Assembly: GCF_009909195.1 (NCBI RefSeq)
Contig: NZ_JAAAMU010000018.1
Span: 1-64,000, forward strand
DNA length: 64,000 nucleotides
From: Paenibacillus sacheonensis
Lineage (GTDB): Bacteria > Bacillota > Bacilli > Paenibacillales > Paenibacillaceae
Reading direction: 5' to 3'
Positions 57,887 through 64,000 of this stretch are shown here, in pieces. The stretch's first letter is position 1, and each line of letters begins with the position of its first letter. The translations under genes were made by a program, and so were the position numbers. The notes below the pieces were generated by a model, which was not told the origin of the DNA, did no database searches, and worked only from the letters and a program-made list of their open reading frames with translations.

Positions 57887-59200
57887 ATGTCGATCAAGAC
57901 TGCTTTGCCGTGGCTCGGCATCAGCGAGAATCGCCGGTATTTGGTCACGGAGGACGGAGCGCCGTTCTTCTGGCTGGGCGACACGGCTTGGGAATTGTTT
58001 CACCGGTCCACGCGGGAGGATGCGGATCATTATTTGGCCAACCGCGCGGAAAGAGGCTATACGGTCATTCAGGCGGTCGGGCTTGCGGAGTACGGAGGCT
58101 TGACGGAGCCGAATGCATACGGCAGATGCCCGCTGCACAAGATCCAAGGCGCATATGACCCGGCATCTCCGGACGTCGATGCGGAGCCGGGCGGTTACAC
58201 GTATTGGGATCATGTCGATTATATCGTGGACAAAGCGGCCGAGCTGGGCCTGTACATCGCCCTGCTGCCGACGTGGGGCGACAAATACCATATTGCATGG
58301 GGCGAGGGACCGGACATCTTTACGCCGGACAACGCGAGAGCTTACGGACGCTGGCTCGGCGAACGTTACCGCGACCGTTCCAATATCATCTGGGTACTGG
58401 GCGGCGATCGGGCGCTCGTGGAATATCGGCATTTCCAAATCGTCGGCGGGATGGCGGAGGGGCTTGCCGAAGGAGACGGAGGACGCCATTTGCGCGGCTT
58501 TCATCCTCAGGGCGGACAGTCGTCCTCCAAGCATGTGCACGACGAGGCGTGGCTGGATTTCAATATGATCCAGTCCAGCCATGGCCATGCCGAGCGGGAT
58601 AACTACAAGCTCGTCGCCGCCGATTACGCGCGCACGCCGGTCAAGCCGACGCTGGAATCCGAGCCTTGCTACGAGGACCATCCGCGGGGGATGAACCCGG
58701 CCAACGGTTATTTCGACGAGGCGGACGTGCGCAAATCCGCGTATTACGGCATATTGTCGGGCGGCTTCGGCATCACGTACGGACATCACTGCGTCTGGTC
58801 GATGAACAAGGAGCCGAATCGCACGTTCATCATGTCGTGGCGGAATGCCATCCTTCGTCCGGCCGCGGCGCAGATGCAGCATGTCCGGAATCTGGCGGAG
58901 TCTCGTCCGATGCTGGAGCGCGTGCCGGATCAGGACCTGATCGCGTCCAACGAAGAAGGCTCCAACTATGCGGTCGCGGCCAAGGGCGAGCGGCATGCGT
59001 TCCTCTACACCCCGAACGGGCTGGCGCTTCAGGTAGCCATGGGACGTATCGCGGGCAGCGAAGTGACGGCGTCCTGGTTCGATCCGCGGACGGGGGAGAC
59101 GACGGCGATCGGTACGTTCCCGAACGAAGGCGAGACGGCGTTCCTGCCTCCTATTGCCGGCAGGGGCAATGACTGGGTGCTCGTGCTGGATTCCATCTAA
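57887..59200 (+). CDS. DUF4038/GH140-like (apiosidase-like) glycoside hydrolase
   Basis: The 437-aa protein without a signal peptide has the apiosidase-like TIM barrel (DUF4038): YLVTEDGAPFFWLGDTAWEL, HVDYIVDKAAELGLYIALLP, RDRSNIIWVLGGDRALVEY and TPVKPTLESEPCYED. It ends in the small beta-domain annotated as a putative collagen-binding domain of collagenase (YTPNGLALQVAMGRIAGSEV; ASWFDPRTGE). By analogy with GH140, Asp174 (GGDRAL) and Glu257 or Glu259 (ESEP) are candidate catalytic acids. GH140 enzymes release apiose-linked side chains from rhamnogalacturonan II; the true substrate here is unproven. ATG at 57887 follows CGGAGGGA. Confidence 0.85.
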   Translation: MSIKTALPWLGISENRRYLVTEDGAPFFWLGDTAWELFHRSTREDADHYLANRAERGYTVIQAVGLAEYGGLTEPNAYGRCPLHKIQGAYDPASPDVDAEPGGYTYWDHVDYIVDKAAELGLYIALLPTWGDKYHIAWGEGPDIFTPDNARAYGRWLGERYRDRSNIIWVLGGDRALVEYRHFQIVGGMAEGLAEGDGGRHLRGFHPQGGQSSSKHVHDEAWLDFNMIQSSHGHAERDNYKLVAADYARTPVKPTLESEPCYEDHPRGMNPANGYFDEADVRKSAYYGILSGGFGITYGHHCVWSMNKEPNRTFIMSWRNAILRPAAAQMQHVRNLAESRPMLERVPDQDLIASNEEGSNYAVAAKGERHAFLYTPNGLALQVAMGRIAGSEVTASWFDPRTGETTAIGTFPNEGETAFLPPIAGRGNDWVLVLDSI

Positions 59201-59249
59201 TAACGAAGAACGAAACGAAGAACAGGGTCGGGAACGGCGAAAGGAAGTC

Positions 59250-60284
59250 ATGGAAACGATGAGAGTGCTCATTATCGGAGGAACCGGCACGATCAGCACG
59301 GCGATTACGGAACAGCTGCTCGCGCGCGGCGACACGGACGTATGGCATTATAACCGAGGCAGCCGTCTGGCCCCCGAAGGGGTGCGTACCTTGACCGGCG
59401 ACAGGAGGAATTTCGCCCGGTTCGAGGCGCAGATGGCGGAGGCGGGGCGGTTCGACTGCGTCATCGACATGGTCGGCTTCAGGCCGGACGAAGCGGAGAG
59501 CGCGGTTCGCGCGTTCACGGGACGTGCCGGGCAGTATATCTACTGCAGCACGGTCGACGTCTATACGAAGCAGGCGGAGCGTTATCCCGTCGCCGAGGAC
59601 GGTGCGCGGGACGCGCTGCCATCGTTCCCTTATGCATATAACAAGGTGCTGAGCGAGAATATTTTGCTGCAAGCCCATCACCCGCAGCATTTCCCGGTTA
59701 CGATCTTCCGACCGGCGCAAACCTACGGCGGGAGCGGGACCGCGGTCGCTTCCCTTGGCGACGGCGTCAGCCAGATGAAGCGGCTCCGGGAGGGCCGCCC
59801 TATCATCGTTCACGGCGATGGAATGTCGATCTGGTCGGCTTGCCACCGCGACGATGTCGCGCGGGCGTTCGTTCGGGCGATCGGCAACGAGGCGGCGTTC
59901 GGCCGAGCGTATAACGTGACCGGCGAGGAATGGATGCGCTACGATTTCTATTGGGAGGCAGTCGCAAGGGCGCTTGGAGCGCCGGCGCCTGCGCTTGTGC
60001 ACATCCCGACGGATCTGCTGAGCAGGCTGCTGCCGAAGCGGGCGGAATGGTGCGCGGAGAACTTCCGCTATAATAATATCTTCGATAATTCCGCAGCCAG
60101 ACGCGATTTGGATTTTCGCTATACGGTCACGTGGGAGCAGGGCATTCGCGGCGTCATCGCCGAGCTCGACCGGACCGGCGCGATCGAAGCGGCGGCCGAG
60201 CAGCCATGGTACGATGAACTGCTGGCAGCCTGGTCCGAAGCGGGCCGGGTCATGGGTGAACGAATGGCCGGCTTGGACGGATAG
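59250..60284 (+). CDS. NAD-dependent epimerase/dehydratase family protein (extended SDR)
   Basis: The 344-aa Rossmann-fold protein has the nucleotide motif VLIIGGTGTIS (G-x-x-G-x-x-(G/S) type) near the N-terminus and YIYCSTVDVY with FPYAYNKVLSE, the Ser/Tyr-x-x-x-Lys set of extended SDRs. The C-terminal part (RAYNVTGEEWMRYDFYWEAV; RDLDFRYTVTWEQGIRGVIA) fits sugar-nucleotide epimerase-like proteins of the CSP41/mRNA-binding type. The start at ATG 59250 (four bases after AAAGGA) or 59259 is uncertain. It is 49 bases after the GH140-like gene and probably shares its promoter. The substrate is unknown. Confidence 0.85.
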   Translation: METMRVLIIGGTGTISTAITEQLLARGDTDVWHYNRGSRLAPEGVRTLTGDRRNFARFEAQMAEAGRFDCVIDMVGFRPDEAESAVRAFTGRAGQYIYCSTVDVYTKQAERYPVAEDGARDALPSFPYAYNKVLSENILLQAHHPQHFPVTIFRPAQTYGGSGTAVASLGDGVSQMKRLREGRPIIVHGDGMSIWSACHRDDVARAFVRAIGNEAAFGRAYNVTGEEWMRYDFYWEAVARALGAPAPALVHIPTDLLSRLLPKRAEWCAENFRYNNIFDNSAARRDLDFRYTVTWEQGIRGVIAELDRTGAIEAAAEQPWYDELLAAWSEAGRVMGERMAGLDG

Positions 60285-60334
60285 ATGGATAAATGCGGTT
60301 AAATAAGCGTTGAAAATCATGTGAATGACCGAAG

Positions 60335-60369
60335 AAATCCCGGAGGCGGCTTACGTCTTCGGGATTTTT
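60335..60369 (+). terminator. terminator after the epimerase gene
   Basis: AAATCCCG (60335-60342) pairs with CGGGATTT (60360-60367), and the sequence ends in five Ts. Confidence 0.8.
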
Positions 60370-60486
60370 ATGCGGGGGCTTGGACCGATGCGTTCTACGG
60401 ATCGACCGGGGTCGCGGCGACAGGCGAGCAGGCTCGCGCTTATGGTATAATGGCGCAGAGAAACCAAGCAAAGGCGGTCATTCGCA

Positions 60487-60930
60487 ATGTTAATTCCTAT
60501 CGCGTCCCGGCTGGACGAAGCCGAGATTCAAGAGCTGCTGGGCTGGTCGGTATTTCCCGAGCCGGAGAAGCTTCAGAACGCAGTCGACTTATACAAGAAC
60601 GGAACGACGCATACGCTGCTCGGCTACGAATCCGAAGGCGACATCATCGGCGTCATCGGCTACCATCGCCCGAGCGAAGGCGTAATCGAGATCGCGCATA
60701 TTGCCGTTACGCCCGAAGAACGGTTCAAAGGCTACGGAAGAGGGCTGATTCTCGAGCTGCTGGCATTGGAGAATCCGACCGCGCTCGTGGCGGAGACCGA
60801 TGACAATGCCGTCGACTTCTATCGGAGCAGCCGGTTTACGGTGGAGAGTCTCGGCGAGCTGTACCCGGGCGTGGAGCGGTATCGCTGCACGTACGATCCG
60901 GAGGCGTTCGAGGACGAGGAAGAGGACTAG
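60487..60930 (+). CDS. GNAT family N-acetyltransferase
   Basis: The 147-aa protein has the GNAT acetyl-CoA-binding motif [21 protein letters not shown] (the R/K-G-x-G-x-G/A pattern at about residues 77-82), followed by a C-terminal [12 protein letters not shown] (motif B, x-F-Y-x-x-x-G/S-F). It ends in an acidic EDEEED tail. ATG at 60487 has a modest AAGGCGG-type site upstream. It is monocistronic and followed by the tandem hairpin array. The acetyl acceptor is unknown. Confidence 0.88.
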   Translation: MLIPIASRLDEAEIQELLGWSVFPEPEKLQNAVDLYKNGTTHTLLGYESEGDIIGVIGYHRPSEGVIEIAHIAVTPEERFKGYGRGLILELLALENPTALVAETDDNAVDFYRSSRFTVESLGELYPGVERYRCTYDPEAFEDEEED

Positions 60931-60965
60931 GACGATGGCGGGGTCATGTTTGAGTGCGAAGCTTG

Positions 60966-61205
60966 GTGCCGAAAAGCTGCAGTAGCGCAGCTTTTTGAGC
61001 CCCGGGTGGCGAATTCGTGCCGAAAAGCTGCAGTAGCGCAGCTTTTTGAGCCCCAGGTGGCGTAATCGTGCCGAAAAGCTGCAGTAGCGCAGCTTTTTGA
61101 GCTCCGTGTGGCGAATTCGTGCCGAAAGCTGCAGTAGCGCAGCTTTTTGAGCCCAGGTGGCGAATTCGTGCCGAAAAGCTGCAGTAGCGCAGCTTTTTGA
61201 GCCCC
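60966..61205 (+). repeat. five tandem 51-bp units, each a terminator-like hairpin
   Basis: Units begin GTGCCGAAAAGCTGCAGTAG at 60966, 61017, 61068, 61119 (49 bp) and 61168. In each, AAAAGCTGC pairs with GCAGCTTTT around AGTAGC. The stem runs into a T-run on the plus strand and, by symmetry, on the minus strand. Linkers of the form GAGCCCCAGGTGGCGAATTC join the units. One unit has lost two bases. The array follows the GNAT gene directly. Confidence 0.92.
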
Positions 61206-61235
61206 ACATACGACGTTTTCTACGAACAAGGATAG

Positions 61236-61265
61236 AAAGAGGAGCTGCCGCGGCAGCTCCTCTTT
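61236..61265. terminator. perfect 30-bp palindrome, bidirectional terminator
   Basis: AAAGAGGAGCTGCCG (61236-61250) is followed immediately by its exact complement CGGCAGCTCCTCTTT (61251-61265). In RNA the central bases form the loop, with A and T runs on the two sides. Confidence 0.75.
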
Positions 61266-61583
61266 GTTATTTGACCGTTAGCAATGCGATTCCTAGACTA
61301 CTGATCAAGCCGATCGTAATTGCACAGCGCCCTTAGCACGTCAATTGTTAAGATGCTTCGAACAGCTGTTGCAGAATCAATGCCTGCAAGCCATCCGGCG
61401 CGAACTTCGCGAGGTACATACAGCAGCGAATCGTGAACGTTTCCATCGGCCGTTCGACCTGCATCCACCTCCCATCGACAGTCACCAACCGCCAACCGCC
61501 GACGCCAACCGCCAGCCACCACCGCCAACCATCAAGAGCACCAAGCACCAAGCACCAACCGCCGACGCAACCATCAAGTACCA
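61266..61583. other. non-coding low-complexity region rich in CCGCCAACC
   Basis: The first 200 bases show nothing recognisable. From about 61480, imperfect repeats of CCGCCAACC, CCACCGCCAACC and AGCACCAAGC type run into the heptamer array at 61584. Open frames here on both strands are products of the repeat composition (proline- and glycine-rich) and lack ribosome sites. Confidence 0.6.
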
Positions 61584-61675
61584 ACCCCCGAACCCCGAAC
61601 CCCGAACCCCGAACCCCAAACCCCGAACCCCGAACCCCGAACCCCGAACCCCGAACCCCGAACCCCGAACCCCCA
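61584..61675 (+). repeat. heptanucleotide tandem array AACCCCG, 13 units
   Basis: Thirteen units of AACCCCG run from 61584 to 61675 with only three variant units (an 8-base first unit, AACCCCA at 61613 and AACCCCC at 61669). On the other strand the units read CGGGGTT, giving regularly spaced runs of four Gs. Confidence 0.95.
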
Positions 61676-61681
61676 ACAAAC

Positions 61682-61721
61682 GCGAATAAACGACGGGGCA
61701 AATGCCTCCTCGTTTATTCGC
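61682..61721 (-). terminator. inverted repeat, probable terminator of the GH2 gene
   Basis: GCGAATAAACGA (61682-61693) and TCGTTTATTCGC (61710-61721) are perfect 12-bp arms. Inner GGGGCA and TGCCTCC extend the stem to 19 bp with two mismatches. On the minus strand it lies 62 bases beyond the GH2 stop and is followed by TTTGTT. Confidence 0.75.
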
Positions 61722-61782
61722 AACTCGTATAATAACTCATCTGCACGCACTCATCTACTCAACACACGTCTACTCTCTTAAA

Positions 61783-64000
61783 CTATTTAACCGACTTAAT
61801 AATTAACGCCGCAGCATCCAGCTCCGCCCCGCCGTAGATCGTAATCGTGCGCGTCTCGCCCGGCAGCAGGTCGAAGTAGTGATCGCTCAGCCTCACGTCG
61901 TCCGGCAGTTCGAAATGAACCGCATGCGCGTAAGCGTCAGCGGTCAGCGTGAGCAACAGATCGCCGCCGACGGCTGCGCTGTGCGCGATCGCCACGTTCG
62001 CCCCCGGAAGCGCAAGCGTCCGTATGTCGCCGGGGCGCAGTACTGCAGGCTGCATGCGTTGCGGGTCCGCGGTCGGAACTGCTGCGAAGAGACCACCCTT
62101 GCGGTCTGCGTGCGCGAACCGGTGCACGACGCCGCGGAAGCGGGCGGGGATGACCACGTCGACCGTTTCCGTCTGCCGCTCGCTCCCGTCGAACGCGATG
62201 AAGCCGCATGCCAGCGTTTCGCGTATCGCTTCGCCCGTCTCGTTCACGGCCGTCACTTCGATCGTGCCGGCCTGCTCTCGCAGGATCAGCTTCGCGGGCG
62301 AGAAAGCCCGGCGGACGCCGTAGTAGGACAGCTTGCGTTTCAAATAATAGTCGACGATCGTCCAGCCGACCTCGCCCCAGCAATCGTTGTACATCCAGAA
62401 GAGCGCGCCGGAACAGAAGCTCTTGCTGCGAATCGCTTCCAGCGAATATTGGTACATCAAGCTTTGGCAAAGTCCCGCGTAATGCAGGTATTCGTCCAGG
62501 CTGAGGTCGTCCTTGTCCGCGTAATGCTTCCGAATGCCTGCAACGACGGTATCCGCCTCGAACGTGTTCGTGTGCAGCCGCCACACCTTGCTCGACGTAT
62601 CAATCGCCGCCCCGTCGAAATACGTCTCGATCGACGATCGCCGGCAGGGTCCGATGTAACCGTACTCCGACACGAACTTCGCCTGAACCTCGTCATAGAT
62701 TTCCGGGGTAATCCGCCTCGCCATCTCCGGATTCATCGTGCCGTCATGCCAATGATGCCGATCGCCCATCGCATTGCCGTTCGGATGGATGCCTCCGTAA
62801 GGCGAGCTGTTCCAATACGGAATATGCGGGCTGTTGCGGCGGATCCATTCCGGCGCGATCTCGTTGTACACGACAGCGCCGCCGTAGAAGGCCGGATGCC
62901 GCGTATTGTTCCACCATTCGTCGAAGCCCCAATGATTCTCGTTGTTGCCGCACCAGAGCGCCATGGCCGGATGGTTGCGCAGCCGCCGCGTCTGGTAGTC
63001 GATTTCCCGGGACACTTCTTCCTTGAACCAGTCCAGATGGTCGGGATATTTGCCGCAGGAGAACATGAAATCATGCCAGATCAGGATGCCGCGCGCATCG
63101 CAAGCCTCGTAGAAAATATCCCGTTCGTAAATCCCCCCGCCCCAAATCCGCAGCATGTTGAAATTCGCTTCCGCTGCTTCGTCGACCAGTGCCGTATATT
63201 TCTCGTCGCTGACGCGCGCGATAATGGCGTCCGCGGGAATCCAGTTACCGCCCTTGCAGAAGACGGGGACGCCGTTCACCTCCAGCGTAAACTGGCGCTC
63301 CGGCTCGTCTCCCGTCGCCGCGACGGAATCCGTATTGATGCGCACCGTGCGGATGCCGACCTGGAACGGCGGATACGCAACGATCTCGTCGCCGCAGCTT
63401 ATGGATGCTTCGACCGTATACAGCGGCTGGGCGCCCATTCCGTTCGGCCACCACAGCTCCGCGTCCGGCACGTCGGCCTCGTACGCGAGATAGTTGAGCC
63501 CCGAACGGAGGCAGATCGGCTCGCGGATGACCGCCGCCTCGCCGCTGCCGTCCGGACGAAGCAGCCGAAGCGACAGCTCGGCTTCCCGCGTCTGGAACGG
63601 GTGCAGCTGCTCCGCTTCCACCTCGAAGGCGATGCGAGCCGTATTCGCTTGCGCAGCGGCAGGACCGCTGCCCGCGCTTCCGCTCCCTGCGCCATGCGCC
63701 GATACTGGCGCGCCACCCGCGCTTCCGCTCCCTGCGCCATGCGCCGAGACTGGCGCATCACCCGTGCTTCCGCTCCCTGCGCCATGCGCCGAGACTGGCG
63801 CGCCACCGGCGCTTCCGCTCCCTGCGCCATGCGCCGAGTCAGGCGCGCCACCGGCGCTTCCGGCCCCCGGGCTATGCGCCGAGTCGGATGTGCCGTCCGC
63901 CTGCGACGGCACGCGGACCGTCACCGCGCTGACGGCGCGGATGGCCACGGCGCGTTCCGCCTCCAGCCACACGCCGCCGACAATGCCGGTCGTGGCGATG
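61783..64000 (-). CDS. glycoside hydrolase family 2 beta-mannosidase-like protein, N-terminus beyond window
   Basis: About 739 residues are visible; the frame stays open to the window edge (minus-strand start IATTGIVGGVWLEAERA). Family pieces are WWPNGMGAQPLYTVEASI, MLRIWGGGIYERDIFYEACD, ARGILIWHDFMFSCGKYPD and WCGNNENHWGFDEWW, with the acid/base Glu in the NEN triplet, and FVSEYGYIGPC, with the candidate nucleophile Glu. These match the GH2 beta-mannosidase subgroup (with N-E-N rather than the N-E-Y/H of beta-galactosidases). The enzyme would remove beta-mannose from short oligosaccharides, which fits the GH130 locus 22 kb away. The immunoglobulin-like domain 2 carries an odd 15-residue tandem repeat (63674-63898). 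Confidence 0.9.
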   Translation of the reverse strand, partial: IATTGIVGGVWLEAERAVAIRAVSAVTVRVPSQADGTSDSAHSPGAGSAGGAPDSAHGAGSGSAGGAPVSAHGAGSGSTGDAPVSAHGAGSGSAGGAPVSAHGAGSGSAGSGPAAAQANTARIAFEVEAEQLHPFQTREAELSLRLLRPDGSGEAAVIREPICLRSGLNYLAYEADVPDAELWWPNGMGAQPLYTVEASISCGDEIVAYPPFQVGIRTVRINTDSVAATGDEPERQFTLEVNGVPVFCKGGNWIPADAIIARVSDEKYTALVDEAAEANFNMLRIWGGGIYERDIFYEACDARGILIWHDFMFSCGKYPDHLDWFKEEVSREIDYQTRRLRNHPAMALWCGNNENHWGFDEWWNNTRHPAFYGGAVVYNEIAPEWIRRNSPHIPYWNSSPYGGIHPNGNAMGDRHHWHDGTMNPEMARRITPEIYDEVQAKFVSEYGYIGPCRRSSIETYFDGAAIDTSSKVWRLHTNTFEADTVVAGIRKHYADKDDLSLDEYLHYAGLCQSLMYQYSLEAIRSKSFCSGALFWMYNDCWGEVGWTIVDYYLKRKLSYYGVRRAFSPAKLILREQAGTIEVTAVNETGEAIRETLACGFIAFDGSERQTETVDVVIPARFRGVVHRFAHADRKGGLFAAVPTADPQRMQPAVLRPGDIRTLALPGANVAIAHSAAVGGDLLLTLTADAYAHAVHFELPDDVRLSDHYFDLLPGETRTITIYGGAELDAAALIIKSVK
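63674..63898 (-). repeat. in-frame 45-bp tandem repeat within the GH2 gene
   Basis: Repeat units start at 63674, 63719, 63764, 63809 and 63854 (exactly 45 bases apart), the last one degenerate. They encode five copies of GAGSGSAGGAPVSAH-like 15-residue units. The insert interrupts a beta-sandwich domain between VTVRVPSQ and ARIAFEVEAEQL. It keeps the frame and probably forms a flexible loop. Confidence 0.92.

Noticed and set aside
60966..61205. CRISPR-like array
   Set aside because: The units are contiguous tandem copies without unique spacers, and each is a terminator-like palindrome. No cas genes are present.
60589..61209. Minus-strand frames with repeated KKLRYCSFSARIRH-type peptides
   Set aside because: They arise from the 51-bp non-coding hairpin repeat read in different frames. 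Three frames are open at once, no ribosome site is present, and one overlaps the GNAT gene.
61345..61701. Proline-rich plus-strand and glycine-rich minus-strand open frames over the heptamer array
   Set aside because: Translations simply repeat PNPEPRT or GSGFGVR units from the 7-bp repeat, and starts lack ribosome sites.

Overview
The window looks like the chromosome of a GC-rich Gram-positive soil bacterium of the Paenibacillaceae (Paenibacillus or Cohnella type). The reasons are strong AGGAGG-type ribosome sites with frequent TTG and GTG starts, sigma-A promoters of the Bacillus type, lipoprotein sugar-binding proteins, repeated YesM/YesN-like two-component pairs beside CUT1 sugar ABC transporters, and the gene set SBP / NHL / YIP1 / DUF5696 that I associate with Paenibacillus. 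No rRNA, tRNA, CRISPR array or prophage was seen.

Layout. 1-147: right end of an IS3-family element. 243-2229: MFS exporter and TetR regulator, divergent, with matching operator half-sites on both promoters. 2463-3086: M15 cell-wall peptidase. 3257-7363: CUT2 (ribose/galactose-type) sugar ABC transporter. 7632-7793: small membrane protein. 8326-10138: YtrA-like GntR / ABC module, followed by membrane proteins and a lipoprotein up to 12362. 12466-33638: a large sugar locus (cluster A) with a TIM-barrel isomerase, response regulator, histidine kinase and SBP (a likely three-component sensor), a second SBP, a very large carbohydrate-binding/SBP fusion, two permease pairs, a membrane-tethered NHL/TPR protein, a YIP1 protein, a DUF5696 surface protein, a frameshifted Gfo/Idh dehydrogenase and a second isomerase 88% identical to the first. 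33798-40440: LacI-controlled mannoside locus (cluster B) with SBP, two permeases, DUF1861 and GH130. 40698-41480: pirin. 41738-49131: cluster C (permeases, SBP, kinase, regulator). 49413-50498: orphan DUF2971-like gene. 50953-60284: cluster D (permeases, SBP, kinase, regulator, GH140-like hydrolase, epimerase). 60487-60930: acetyltransferase. 60966-61721: dense non-coding repeats. 61783-64000: GH2 beta-mannosidase, truncated by the window edge.

How it works together. The genome segment is devoted to sensing, importing and cleaving plant or microbial oligosaccharides. Five CUT1 permease pairs (two of them in cluster A) have no ATPase nearby, so they presumably share an MsmX-type ATPase encoded elsewhere. 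In cluster A, the promoter of the regulator operon and the promoter of the second SBP share an 18/20-bp box, a CATTA -35-like element and a -10 box in exactly the same register. This suggests that the response regulator activates both its own sensor operon and the transporter operon.

The most interesting items are the shared promoter module and three-component sensor of cluster A; the surface assembly of unknown function (CBM-SBP fusion, NHL/TPR, YIP1, DUF5696); a two-copy intergenic palindromic element with compensatory stem changes (4601-4800 and 31570-31703); and a helically phased five-copy repeat before the GH130 gene.
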